NCBI GenBank assembly: GCA_004357015.1
Contig: SMXE01000176.1
Location: 1 to 7,990, forward strand
From: Caldithrix sp.
GTDB taxonomy: Bacteria; Zhuqueibacterota; Zhuqueibacteria; Oceanimicrobiales; Oceanimicrobiaceae
Length of the DNA stretch: 7,990 nucleotides
Direction: 5' to 3'
Numbering within the stretch: the first letter of the stretch is position 1; the number at the start of each line of letters is the position of its first letter. Below, piece by piece: positions 1-6,982 of the stretch. A model generated the notes under the pieces. That model made no database searches. It had not been told where the DNA came from and was given only the letters and a program-made list of their open reading frames with translations. Both the position numbers and the translations under genes were made by a program.

Positions 1-1147
1 CCTCGGTCTCTTCCGCCGTGTTCATCACACCGAAACGCGAAAGCCTTGCCACGCTGGGGAGCGAAATGTTCTCTTTTACAGACAAGAGCATGACAAGCCC
101 CTGCATTTTTCTGTCCTCGGTCAGAAAACCGATACCGAGATCAATCGCCTTTTGTGGAGATCGGATCTTGCGCATTTTCTTCTTGACATGAATGCTGCCG
201 GAAGCGATTCTCTCCAAACCGAAGATTGCGCGTGCGAGTTCGGTGCGCCCGGAACCAAGCAGCCCGGCGACACCCAGGACTTCCCCCTTTCTCAGAGAGA
301 AACTAATGTTGTTCAGTTTCCCCTTGACAGCAAGATTTTCAACTCGCAGAACTTCCTCGCCAATGTTTGCCGACCGTTTCGGATATTGCTGCGTCAGTTG
401 CCGACCCACCATCATCTGAACCAGCTCGTCTTTGCTGATATCGCTGAGTTTATGCGTCCCGACGTAGCGACCGTCCCGCAGCACGGTCACGCGATCACCG
501 ATCTCAAACAGCTCCTCCATGCGGTGCGAAATGTAAACAATGGCGACGCCCTTGTCCCTCAGCTTGCGGATGGCGGCGAACAACTGTCCGATCTCCTGCT
601 CGGTCAACGATGACGTGGGCTCATCCATAATCAGGATACGCGCATCGAGGGAAAGCGCTTTCGCAACCTCCACCATTTGCTGCTGGGCTATTCCCAGCTC
701 TGCAACCGGTGTTTTCGCATTGATCTCAACACCCAGGCCGTCTAAGAGCATTTGCGCTTTCCAGTACAACTCGCCGAAATCAACCACGCCGGGAATTTTG
801 GTAGGTTCGCGACCGAGGAAAATATTTTCTCCCGCCGACAGGTAGGGCACGAGATTCAACTCCTGATAAATGATGCTTATTCCCAGTGCCTGCGCATGGC
901 CGGGCGACTTAATTTCAATGTCGGCGCCTTCCAGCAAAATCCTTCCGGCAGTCTTCTGGTAGGCGCCGCTCAGAATCTTCATCAAGGTCGATTTCCCCGC
1001 GCCGTTTTCGCCGAGAAGTATATGAACTTTTCCCTGACAAAGCTCAAATTGAACATCATCCAGAGCAATCACGCCGGGAAAAACTTTACCAATGTGCTCC
1101 ATTTGAAGCAAAGAACCACTCTGCAAAAATTCATTCGCTACGCTCAC
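1..1147 (-). CDS. Sugar ABC transporter ATP-binding protein, double NBD (RbsA/MglA family), C-terminus cut by window edge
   Basis: This is the ATPase of a CUT2-type monosaccharide importer, which hydrolyses ATP at the inner membrane to drive uptake of a sugar such as ribose, galactose or xylose. My translation of the minus strand gives 382 residues of an expected ~500. The first nucleotide-binding domain has Walker A GENGAGKST (about residues 46-54), Q-loop YQEL (94-97), signature LGIAQQQMVE (151-160), Walker B ILIMDEPTS (171-179) and the H-loop YISHR (H208). The second domain starts near 264. It has the degenerate Walker A of this family (GLLGSGRTEL, 295-304) and a TEDRKMQGLV motif; its signature and Walker B lie beyond the left edge. 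The GTG at 1147 is preceded by AAAGGAG ten bases away and is preferred; an ATG at 1102 is the alternative. The phosphatase gene ends 64 bases upstream on the same strand. A weak 6-bp hairpin (1181-1197) lies between them. Substrate cannot be told from the ATPase. Confidence 0.93.
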   Translation of the reverse strand, partial: MSVANEFLQSGSLLQMEHIGKVFPGVIALDDVQFELCQGKVHILLGENGAGKSTLMKILSGAYQKTAGRILLEGADIEIKSPGHAQALGISIIYQELNLVPYLSAGENIFLGREPTKIPGVVDFGELYWKAQMLLDGLGVEINAKTPVAELGIAQQQMVEVAKALSLDARILIMDEPTSSLTEQEIGQLFAAIRKLRDKGVAIVYISHRMEELFEIGDRVTVLRDGRYVGTHKLSDISKDELVQMMVGRQLTQQYPKRSANIGEEVLRVENLAVKGKLNNISFSLRKGEVLGVAGLLGSGRTELARAIFGLERIASGSIHVKKKMRKIRSPQKAIDLGIGFLTEDRKMQGLVMLLSVKENISLPSVARLSRFGVMNTAEETE

Positions 1148-1211
1148 CGATTTTTCACTCCTTTGCAACCAATGCGAGAAAACAAGGTCATCTTGTTATT
1201 GTGGCCAGGCA

Positions 1212-2120
1212 CTAATTCAAGCATTCATGCAGCACCCGCCCCTGATTCCCCGAAGGATAGGCCAGGCCGAGCACATTGGCCAGCGTCGGCGCCATGTCGT
1301 TCAGAGTCACAGGAAAATGATAAGCACCCGCCTTAAAAGCCTTTCCCAATAGAATGAACGGAATGTGCGTATCGTAATCGTAACAGGTTTCGTGATCCGA
1401 ACCTTTGTTAATGCTGTGCTTGTAGGCTGAAGTCAGGTAGTAAGGCTGGTTAACGATAACGAGGTCACCGCTTCTTTTCGGGAAAAACTGGTTGCTCATC
1501 CGCAGCGTAATCTCATTTTCCAGAAAATCTCCTGTCAGCAACTGTGTGCGGGTCAGCACCTCGGCAATCCCGTGCAATTGTTTGAGCGCCTGTGCGCCGA
1601 TTTCCTCAACCTTGCGCCGTGAAAGACGGCGTGCATCTATTTCGGAGTAATTGAGATAAAGATTGGGTTTCACAAAGGCCTCGATCCAGTCGGCACGCCC
1701 CAGAGCGCGGTCCAGCGCCGCATCTACTGTTTGCGGGATGACAACCGAATCCTCGCCTTCAGGAACCTCGCTGGTATCGATTCTGCCGGCGTCAACACCA
1801 AATTGGGCAATGTATTCCGGAATTGGCGCGCTACCATGGTCGGCGGTCATCAGAACAATCATGTTGTCGAGCCCGATCCTGCTGTCCAGATAATCAAGCA
1901 AGTCAGCCACAATGCGATCAAGACGCAAGATCTGGTCGTGCTGCTCCTTGCTGTACGGACCATACTGATGTCCGATCCGGTCGGTAGCGGAAAAACTAAC
2001 CGTCAGCAGGTCAGGGACGTCATCCGCACCGAGGTTTTCATTCTCCACGACGGCTTTGCAGAACTGGGCCAGGTGTAAATCCGCAAACGGTGTGTGAGCA
2101 AACGCTTGGTAGAAATCCAT
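1212..2120 (-). CDS. Alkaline phosphatase/type I phosphodiesterase family protein, C-terminal part (frameshifted from the ORF starting at 2917)
   Basis: This is the C-terminal half of a metal-dependent hydrolase of the alkaline phosphatase superfamily (type I phosphodiesterase/nucleotide pyrophosphatase, PF01663-like). Visible metal-site motifs are SATDRIGHQYGP near residues 45-56 (Asp and His ligands), the Asp-His pair in MTADHGSAPIPEYI, and a late His in SDHETCYDYDTHIPFILLG. The frame stays open upstream of the ATG at 2120 through codons reading HYGGSDNFS, which continue the domain. That ATG is therefore an internal methionine, not a true start, and I see no ribosome binding site for it. 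Joined to the upstream frame, the protein would be about 565 residues, normal for the PafA-like family. The fragment alone lacks the nucleophile and first metal ligand and should be inactive. The family and the broken frame are clear; the substrate (phosphomonoester, diester or nucleotide) is not. Confidence 0.9.
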   Translation of the reverse strand: MDFYQAFAHTPFADLHLAQFCKAVVENENLGADDVPDLLTVSFSATDRIGHQYGPYSKEQHDQILRLDRIVADLLDYLDSRIGLDNMIVLMTADHGSAPIPEYIAQFGVDAGRIDTSEVPEGEDSVVIPQTVDAALDRALGRADWIEAFVKPNLYLNYSEIDARRLSRRKVEEIGAQALKQLHGIAEVLTRTQLLTGDFLENEITLRMSNQFFPKRSGDLVIVNQPYYLTSAYKHSINKGSDHETCYDYDTHIPFILLGKAFKAGAYHFPVTLNDMAPTLANVLGLAYPSGNQGRVLHECLN

Positions 2121-2917
2121 TGAAAAGTTGTCAGAACCGCCGTAGTGTGTGGGAAGACGACGCCCAGCCCCTTGTAGTCCAGTTCATGCGGAAAATCGTC
2201 TTCTCGCGAGAGTTCGTAGGCCTCTTCGGCGAGCAACTTCCGCCATTGTTTGCCAAAGTATGAATCCGGTATTTTGGCCTCGTTAAAGGATCTTACCCAA
2301 TCCGGCGATTCACTCATGTAGCAGGTGCTCGAGATAAAATTTCCAGTGGCGGTATCGTACCAGTAAGCTGCATCAGCCATCTTGCCGCCGGGCAAAATCG
2401 CTGCGCGATCTTTATAGGAAACTCCGATTACCTTAGCTTTTGAATTTGTCGCCAGTTTGAGTTCATCGCCCACTGTGGTGACCAGCAAATTTTTTGGTGA
2501 ACGGCCGGCGTTGCTTTTGGTCTCGCGTGCCACCAGCAAGTTGGCGGCGCGGTCTTCAACACAATTCACTTTTGTCGCAAGTTCACGATCGTACCATTCA
2601 TTGTCAACGATTCCCGACACCTTGCCCGAGGCGCCGGTCAGCATGGTTGAGTGGCCGGGCGCAGTCGCCGTACGGAAATGGTTGATGTGGGCGTCAGTAA
2701 AATTGGCGCCACGCCTCAGAATGCGTTTGAATCCGCGGTCGGAAAAGTTGTTTGCAAAACGTGTAAGATAATCAAACCGGAACGCATCAATGGCAATCAG
2801 CAGCACCAGCCGTGGACGGGCGGGCCCTCCTTCGCGATTCAATGTGCATGCAGCCACAAAAAATATCGCCATCAAAATGACAAATCCAAAGAAACGAATC
2901 AAGCTTTTTTTGCACAT
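2003..2917 (-). CDS. Alkaline phosphatase/type I phosphodiesterase family lipoprotein, N-terminal part (authentic to about residue 256, then out of frame)
   Basis: This is the N-terminal half of the same exported hydrolase. It opens with a positively charged n-region (MCKKSLIR), a hydrophobic stretch and a lipobox VAAC at residues 21-24, so the mature protein is probably lipid-anchored at Cys24 in the periplasm or on the surface. The first metal ligand is likely D44 in LIAIDAFRFDYL. T85 in FRTATAPGHSTMLTG sits at the nucleophile position of the PafA/NPP family. The start at 2917 is fixed by an in-frame TAA five codons upstream; no clear Shine-Dalgarno is seen. From about residue 257 the frame reads an unrelated tail (TAVLTTFQWISTK...) to a stop at 2003, while the correct continuation lies in the frame ending at 1212. 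The two open frames overlap by 118 bases. A natural pseudogene or an indel error in the assembly are the two likely explanations. Confidence 0.9.
   Translation of the reverse strand: MCKKSLIRFFGFVILMAIFFVAACTLNREGGPARPRLVLLIAIDAFRFDYLTRFANNFSDRGFKRILRRGANFTDAHINHFRTATAPGHSTMLTGASGKVSGIVDNEWYDRELATKVNCVEDRAANLLVARETKSNAGRSPKNLLVTTVGDELKLATNSKAKVIGVSYKDRAAILPGGKMADAAYWYDTATGNFISSTCYMSESPDWVRSFNEAKIPDSYFGKQWRKLLAEEAYELSREDDFPHELDYKGLGVVFPHTTAVLTTFQWISTKRLLTHRLRIYTWPSSAKPSWRMKTSVRMTSLTC
2144..2153 (-). other. Frameshift junction in the phosphatase gene at a CA-dinucleotide run
   Basis: On the minus strand the N-terminal frame reads F-P-H and then loses homology, while the C-terminal frame resumes with Y-G-G-S-D-N-F-S. 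The junction is CCCACACACTAC. Removing one CA/AC unit gives F-P-H-Y-G-G; adding one base gives F-P-H-T-Y-G-G-like readings. Short dinucleotide runs are prone to slippage. No X-XXY-YYZ slippery heptamer is present, so programmed frameshifting is unlikely. Confidence 0.8.
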
Positions 2918-3216
2918 TTGCTGACTGCTTTAAGTCTATTGTTTGCTTGTTTGCCCGGCCGACTGGCCGAAAATCTTCAAATCATCGCCTGCCAGAGAGG
3001 CGTATGAATAAAACTGAAATTTCCTGTCATCGGACTTCGCGACGAACAACCCGCCAGGTTATTTGCCGCGGAAATCAACCATACAGATTTCGGAGCTGTT
3101 GTTGAACACAGCCCTCCATCAATAGGAACGACATCGGCGGCGCCCTCAACCTTACTGTTCCGGGCGCGCAAAGAGGCTGGGACAAGAGGCTAAACTAGTC
3201 GCAGACCCGTTCTGTT
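2918..3216. other. Intergenic spacer between gdh and the phosphatase gene, no convincing gene
   Basis: This ~300-base spacer lies after the dehydrogenase stop and before the phosphatase start, both read leftward. It should contain the phosphatase promoter, but I cannot pick out a good -35/-10 pair. A small GC-rich hairpin (CGGCC-GACT-GGCCG, 2956-2969) has no T-run on either strand. A 64-codon open frame on the minus strand (3171-2977) has no visible ribosome binding site, and I recognise no family in it. The opposite strand is also open for about 60 codons there, but without a usual start codon. It may be a decayed gene remnant, and I do not call it a gene. Confidence 0.5.
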
Positions 3217-4635
3217 TTATGGGAAAATGCCCAGTTGCATATATGTGACAGCGATCTTATTAATGGAGCTGACAAAAGCAGCCGTTCTTAAATCGTCGAG
3301 GCCATCGGTAGAAACCAGGGTCTCATGGATGTCATCGTAAGCGTTGATCATGGTTTCCTCAAGGCCGGAATTGACCAGATCGATTTCATCGGCACCGTGT
3401 GAAATCAAAGTCTTTTCGTCTTGGCTCAGAGCTTTGCCGGTCAGCTTCTCAACCGCATTCAGCAGTCCCATATTCGAAGCCTCCTCGAAACGCTTGCTCA
3501 TGCGGCCAAAACGCACATGGCTCAAATTCTTCAGCCACTCAAAATAGGACACCGTCACACCCCCCGCATTGAGATACATGTCCGGAATGATCATCACGCC
3601 TTTCTTCAGCAGGATATCCTCCCCATCGGCAGTGGTGGGTCCGTTGGCGGCTTCGGCGATAATTTTGGCCTGCACGCGCGGCGCATTTTCCGCTGTGATC
3701 TGCCGCTCCAGCGCTGCAGGGACAAGAATGTCGCACTCGTACTCAAGCGCTTGTTTGCCATTCTCAAAATTTTTCGCGCCGGGAAAATCAAGCGTGGAGC
3801 CCGTCTCTTTGCGGTGTGCCTGTAATTCATCTATATCGATGCCGTTCGGATTGTAGATCGCGCCGTCGTATTCCGCGACCGCCACGATTACGGCCCCGGC
3901 CTGCTGGAAAAATTTGGCCACGTGGTAGCCGACGTTCCCCATGCCCTGCACCACCACCCTCTTGCCATCCAGGCCCGGTGACAGACCGAGCTTCTTCATA
4001 TCCTCGGCATAGCTGAGAACATGCCGCACGCCGTAGAAAACGCCGTTGCCCGTGGCTTCGATCCGCCCGCGAATGCCACCCTGCTCGATAGGCTTGCCGG
4101 TAACACAGGCATCGGAATCGATGAGGCCCGGATTCAGGGCGTTGAAGGTATCCGCGATCCAGGCCATTTCCCGCCCGCTGGTACCGTAATCCGGCGCCGG
4201 GACGTCAACCCCAGGGCCGATGAAATTTTTCTTGACAAGTTCTGCCGTGTACCGTCGGGTGATGCGTTCCAGTTGACTCGATGTGTAGTTGCGCGGTTCA
4301 ATTTTCACACCGCCCTTGGCGCCGCCAAACGGCACATCCACGATGGCGCACTTGTAAGTCATCAGGGCGGCAAGCGCCTTGATCTCGTCTTCGTTCACCA
4401 TTTCACTGTAACGGATCCCGCCTTTGACCGGCTGCTTGTGATGGCTGTGCTCCACGCGAAATCCGTGTATGATCTCATACGTGCCGTCATCATTTTTTAG
4501 GGGAAACTTGAAGGAATAAACGCTGTTACAGTACTTAATCTGGTCGAGCAGTCCCTTCGGATGCGAAGTGTATGCAGCAGCCTTATCAAAAAACGCCAGG
4601 ACAGTCTCGAAAAATGAAAGTTCTCTTTGTGCCAT
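3217..4635 (-). CDS. gdh: Glu/Leu/Phe/Val dehydrogenase, probably NAD-dependent glutamate dehydrogenase
   Basis: This cytoplasmic enzyme would reversibly deaminate glutamate to 2-oxoglutarate and ammonium, linking carbon and nitrogen metabolism. The 472-residue protein has the whole family layout. By comparison with clostridial GDH, K71 (VKGGIRY) and K95 (MTYKC) are likely substrate lysines, K107 in PFGGAKGGV is the catalytic lysine, and D149 in [13 protein letters not shown] is the catalytic aspartate. The Rossmann motif GMGNVG spans 231-236. S363 in [10 protein letters not shown] matches the serine that favours glutamate over branched-chain substrates. The acidic E255 at the end of the second Rossmann strand suggests NAD rather than NADP (inference). 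I chose the ATG at 4635 because the protein then starts [11 protein letters not shown] and AAGGA lies nine bases upstream; the frame itself stays open to an ATG at 4695 but that extension looks unrelated to the family. It appears monocistronic, with an AT-rich spacer upstream. Confidence 0.95.
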   Translation of the reverse strand: MAQRELSFFETVLAFFDKAAAYTSHPKGLLDQIKYCNSVYSFKFPLKNDDGTYEIIHGFRVEHSHHKQPVKGGIRYSEMVNEDEIKALAALMTYKCAIVDVPFGGAKGGVKIEPRNYTSSQLERITRRYTAELVKKNFIGPGVDVPAPDYGTSGREMAWIADTFNALNPGLIDSDACVTGKPIEQGGIRGRIEATGNGVFYGVRHVLSYAEDMKKLGLSPGLDGKRVVVQGMGNVGYHVAKFFQQAGAVIVAVAEYDGAIYNPNGIDIDELQAHRKETGSTLDFPGAKNFENGKQALEYECDILVPAALERQITAENAPRVQAKIIAEAANGPTTADGEDILLKKGVMIIPDMYLNAGGVTVSYFEWLKNLSHVRFGRMSKRFEEASNMGLLNAVEKLTGKALSQDEKTLISHGADEIDLVNSGLEETMINAYDDIHETLVSTDGLDDLRTAAFVSSINKIAVTYMQLGIFP

Positions 4636-4698
4636 GACTTCCGGTCCTTGGTTGGTTATGGTCAGATTGGATTTAGCGCGTCGGGTGTGAAACAATTA

Positions 4699-4727
4699 AG
4701 AATAAATCTCTGCTCGCACAAATGCAA
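4699..4727 (-). promoter_or_regulatory. Possible sigma70-like promoter for gdh
   Basis: Reading leftward, TTGCAT (4727-4722) and TATTCT (4704-4699) are separated by 17 bases, about 65 bases before the chosen gdh start. Each hexamer matches the consensus only partly (3/6 and 4/6). The surrounding region to about 4860 is strikingly AT-rich. The lineage's promoter consensus is unknown, so this is a weak suggestion. Confidence 0.25.
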
Positions 4728-4872
4728 GAGAATTATCACCGTCGTGATTCTGCATCTTCTTTGGAGTCTCCGCATCTAATAATATAATGATATATAAAAG
4801 TAGAAATAAAATTATCATTGAAATCGATTAGCCATTCAATTATGTAAGCAATGTCAATACAGGAGATATATC

Positions 4873-4986
4873 ATGGACAAATGGGTTCAAAGTTTCAGGT
4901 TTCAAGTTGGTACAGGAATCGTTCAGGTTGCAGGCGGGGCTCACTTACAAAACCAGAAAAAAGAATGTCGAACAGGCCAGGGCTAA
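4873..4986 (+). CDS. Possible 37-residue small ORF with a strong ribosome binding site
   Basis: AGGAG (4861-4865) lies seven bases before an ATG that opens a 37-codon frame, beginning MDKWVQSFRFQVGTG and ending in TAA at 4984-4986. This is the best-looking Shine-Dalgarno in the spacer between gdh and the YbjQ-family gene. The predicted peptide is mixed polar, with no membrane segment, no signal peptide and no family I recognise. Part of it is encoded by a 7-base-period repeat (4884-4908), which argues against a conserved protein. It could be a leader peptide or chance. The next gene begins 76 bases later. Confidence 0.22.
   Translation: MDKWVQSFRFQVGTGIVQVAGGAHLQNQKKECRTGQG
4884..4908 (+). 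repeat. Short 7-base-period repeat (GTTTCA/GGTTTCA units)
   Basis: The units GGTTCAA, AGTTTCA, GGTTTCA and AGTT follow each other directly, about three and a half degenerate heptamers. Similar 'GTTTCAGGTTTCAAG' strings occur as short intergenic repeats in many environmental genomes; that comparison is from memory and not a search. Confidence 0.5.
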
Positions 4987-5062
4987 ACTTGATTGACTTC
5001 CAGCAGCCGAATTCGTATTTTAAAAAAAAGTTTCGTTACCCTTGACACATGGAACAAATCAA

Positions 5063-5392
5063 ATGCTTATCCTGACAACCCCAACCATGCAGGGCAAGAA
5101 GATTACCCAGTACATCGGCCTGGTGACCGGCGAGGCCATTTTGGGCGCCAACATTTTTAAGGATTTTTTTGCCGGTATTCGGGACATTGTGGGCGGACGT
5201 TCGGCGTCCTACGAAAAAGAATTGCGGCGCGCCAAAGAGATCGCCATTCAGGAAATGGTGGCGCAAGCGCAGGCACAAGGCTGCAACGCCATCGTGGGCG
5301 TGGATCTGGATTATGAGACCATCGGATCAGGCTCGGGCACAAACATGCTCATGGTCAGCGCCAGCGGCACAGCAGTGGTTTATGAAGACTGA
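5063..5392 (+). CDS. ybjQ: YbjQ/UPF0145 family putative heavy-metal-binding protein
   Basis: This 109-residue cytoplasmic protein belongs to the YbjQ/UPF0145 family (PF01906), a compact domain whose members form oligomers and are annotated as putative heavy-metal binding; the biological role is not established. The family core is intact. [20 protein letters not shown] (residues 5-24) leads into the hallmark ILGANIF and [14 protein letters not shown] (34-47), then a helix [17 protein letters not shown]. The final strands are [14 protein letters not shown] and [11 protein letters not shown]. Length is normal for the family. I chose the ATG at 5063, with GGA nine bases upstream, over an in-frame TTG at 5042 that would add seven residues absent from typical members. 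It stands alone: more than 370 bases separate it from ddl, with a palindromic repeat between. It has no signal peptide or membrane segment. Confidence 0.93.
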   Translation: MLILTTPTMQGKKITQYIGLVTGEAILGANIFKDFFAGIRDIVGGRSASYEKELRRAKEIAIQEMVAQAQAQGCNAIVGVDLDYETIGSGSGTNMLMVSASGTAVVYED

Positions 5393-5484
5393 GTTCGATT
5401 CCGTTGGAATATGGATTTCAGATTAAACACGAGTCTCAAACCTGCCAGACGCAAGTTTTCTTAGCAAAGTCTTAAACAAGCTTT

Positions 5485-5695
5485 AGCCACGGATTCACAC
5501 GGATGAACACTGATTGAACATGGATATGGCAGAATCTACCAGAGACCATTTGCTGAAAAAATCTTAAAAGTAGAACCACATTGACTTTTTTTTGTTTTGA
5601 ATTGGGTCGTTTCATGTCGACCCAAATTTTGCAAATGGTTGGCGCCAAACGCGTAAACTCATATATCCGTGCCAAATCCGTGTGATTCCGTGGCT
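5485..5695. repeat. 211-base imperfect palindromic intergenic element (MITE/REP-like)
   Basis: The ends are inverted repeats: AGCCACGGATTCACACGGAT at 5485-5504 matches the reverse complement of 5676-5695 at 19 of 20 positions. Nested inside are a second perfect inverted pair (ACCATTTGC at 5545-5553, GCAAATGGT at 5631-5639) at nearly symmetric offsets, and a central 8-bp hairpin at 5602-5625. The whole segment therefore reads as one decayed long hairpin. Elements ending in 'CCACGGATTCACACGGAT' are, to my knowledge, common dispersed intergenic repeats in environmental bacteria, and their spurious translations are often annotated as hypothetical proteins. No transposase is encoded here, so any movement would have to be in trans. 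Confidence 0.75.
5602..5625. other. Perfect 8-bp hairpin at the centre of the palindromic element
   Basis: TTGGGTCG (5602-5609) and CGACCCAA (5618-5625) pair perfectly around an 8-base loop. The downstream plus-strand bases are AAATTTTG, too poor in T for a confident intrinsic terminator. It may still help end transcription between the YbjQ-family gene and ddl, but its central position suggests it is simply the apex of the element. Confidence 0.5.
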
Positions 5696-5711
5696 TATCT
5701 TTGGTTGCGGC

Positions 5712-5742
5712 TTGCCGCGCTGTGTAATCCGCATTCTATTAT
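5712..5742 (+). promoter_or_regulatory. Possible promoter for ddl
   Basis: TATTAT (5737-5742) is a 5/6 match to a -10 box and lies 31 bases before the ddl ATG. The best -35 candidate, TTGCCG (5712-5717), is at a long 19-base spacing and overlaps a small GCGGC-TT-GCCGC inverted repeat (5707-5718). Weak evidence. Confidence 0.25.
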
Positions 5743-5773
5743 TCTGTTAAGTTAAAACGTAGCACTTCATCAA

Positions 5774-6880
5774 ATGAACAAGAAAATCCGCGTGGCAATC
5801 CTGTTCGGTGGCAAATCCGCGGAGCACGAAGTTTCGCTGCAGTCGGCGAAAAACATCGTTGACGCCATCGATAAGGAGAAATACGAAGTCGTCCTCATCG
5901 GTATCGACAAGCAGGGCCGCTGGACCTTAAGCGACCCGTCGAAATTCCTGCTGCACGCCGAAAACCCAAAGCTCATCAGCCTCAACAAAAGCCAGGAAAG
6001 CGTGGCGCTGGTCACAGCCGAATCCGGCAGCCACGAAATAGTGGCGCTTGCCGGCAACAGTTCTCCGGGGCCGGTGGACGTCGTCTTCCCGGTCTTGCAC
6101 GGACCGCTGGGCGAAGACGGCACCATTCAGGGACTCCTCAAATTGATGGATGTGCCGTTCGTCGGCGCCGGCGTGCTTGGCTCCGCGGCCGGTATGGACA
6201 AGGACGTGATGAAACGCCTCCTGCGCGATGCCGGCGTGCCCATCCCTGATTTTCTGGTTTTCACTTGGCCAGAGCGAGATGGCGTGGATTTTGGCGCGGT
6301 CACAAACAGACTCGGCTCGCCCGTATTTGTGAAGCCCGCCAATATGGGATCTTCCGTCGGCATTCACAAGGCGACATCCAAGCCCGACTTCGACGCAGCC
6401 GTGGCAGACGCCTTTCGCTACGACAGCAAGATCATTATTGAGGAAGCCATCCCGGGACGGGAAATTGAGTGCTCTGTGTTGGGCAACGACGATCCCATCG
6501 CGTCGGTTCCGGGCGAGATAATTCCACAGCACGAGTTTTATTCCTACGAGGCAAAATACATCGACGAAAACGGTGCGCTGCTGGAGGTACCGGCCAAGCT
6601 GCCGCAAGACGTCGTACAGCGGGTGCAGGAGCTTGCGGTGCGAGCCTTCAAAATTTTGTGCTGCGAAGGCATGGCGCGGGCGGACTTATTTCTTGTCGAT
6701 GAGAACAAGCTCTACCTTAACGAAATCAACACCATTCCCGGCTTCACCAAGATCAGCATGTATCCCAAGCTGTGGGAGCACAGCGGCATGTCGCAGACCA
6801 AGCTCATCGACCGGCTGATTCAACTGGCGCTTGAGCGGCATGAACGGGAGAAAAAGCTAAAGACGTCTTTTGAGCTTTAA
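5774..6880 (+). CDS. ddl: D-alanine--D-alanine ligase
   Basis: This cytoplasmic ATP-grasp enzyme joins two D-alanines, giving the dipeptide that MurF adds to the peptidoglycan precursor. The 368 residues match the longer DdlA-like form. FGGKSAEHEVS (11-21) supplies E17, equivalent to the first-site glutamate of E. coli DdlB. FPVLHGPLGEDGTIQGL (105-121), KPANMGSSVGI (187-197, ATP lysine K188 and the serine loop), the omega loop EFYSYEAKY (254-262), and metal ligands D304, E317 and N319 in LNEINTIPGFT are all present. The tyrosines of the omega loop indicate D-Ala-D-Ala rather than VanA-type D-Ala-D-lactate activity. The ATG at 5774 directly precedes the conserved IRVAILFGG and is the only sensible start, although no clear Shine-Dalgarno is visible. 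No mur or fts genes flank it, so it is outside any dcw cluster in this window. Nothing suggests truncation. Confidence 0.96.
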   Translation: MNKKIRVAILFGGKSAEHEVSLQSAKNIVDAIDKEKYEVVLIGIDKQGRWTLSDPSKFLLHAENPKLISLNKSQESVALVTAESGSHEIVALAGNSSPGPVDVVFPVLHGPLGEDGTIQGLLKLMDVPFVGAGVLGSAAGMDKDVMKRLLRDAGVPIPDFLVFTWPERDGVDFGAVTNRLGSPVFVKPANMGSSVGIHKATSKPDFDAAVADAFRYDSKIIIEEAIPGREIECSVLGNDDPIASVPGEIIPQHEFYSYEAKYIDENGALLEVPAKLPQDVVQRVQELAVRAFKILCCEGMARADLFLVDENKLYLNEINTIPGFTKISMYPKLWEHSGMSQTKLIDRLIQLALERHEREKKLKTSFEL

Positions 6881-6891
6881 AACATATACTT

Positions 6892-6981
6892 ATGCTGACG
6901 GGCCTGGCCGGCTGCGGCTTCGTGGTTTATGAATTATTCAGACTGATAAAACACGCCCAAATGCTTAAAAGAACCTGGTAA
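6892..6981 (+). CDS. Possible 29-residue small ORF between ddl and the DinB-like gene
   Basis: An ATG 11 bases after the ddl stop opens a 29-codon frame that ends two bases before the DinB-like start. It reads MLTGLAGCGFVVYELFRLIK and then a basic end (HAQMLKRTW). A short hydrophobic stretch followed by a basic tail could suit a tiny membrane-associated peptide. There is no ribosome binding site, and I know no matching family. It may equally be chance or the tail of a decayed gene. Its tight fit between two genes is the only reason to list it. Confidence 0.18.
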   Translation: MLTGLAGCGFVVYELFRLIKHAQMLKRTW

Positions 6982-6982
6982 C

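Noticed and set aside
1181..1197. Hairpin AACAAG/CTTGTT as a terminator between the phosphatase and the ABC ATPase
   Set aside because: The stem is only six base pairs and AT-rich with a short, interrupted T-tract; too weak to call.
152..1336. Several plus-strand open frames over the left region
   Set aside because: They are shadows of the minus-strand ABC ATPase and phosphatase, whose translations show intact family motifs.
3344..4500. Plus-strand and alternative minus frames inside gdh
   Set aside because: The dehydrogenase frame carries all catalytic and Rossmann motifs; the others carry none.
5042..5070. TTGACA at 5042-5047 as a -35 box
   Set aside because: Its -10 position would fall inside the YbjQ-family coding sequence, leaving no leader for the chosen start; the hexamer is likely chance.
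5393..5412. GTTCGATTCC resembling a tRNA T-arm just after the YbjQ-family gene
   Set aside because: No acceptor, D or anticodon arms can be placed, and the upstream bases are coding.
5472..5675. 67-codon minus-strand ORF in the spacer before ddl
   Set aside because: It is the translation of the palindromic repeat; such SVFIRVNPWLK-like peptides are typical artefacts of this repeat type.
5927..6607. 226-codon minus-strand frame opposite ddl
   Set aside because: It lies wholly inside a clear ddl gene and shows no domain; GC-rich codons on one strand often open the other.
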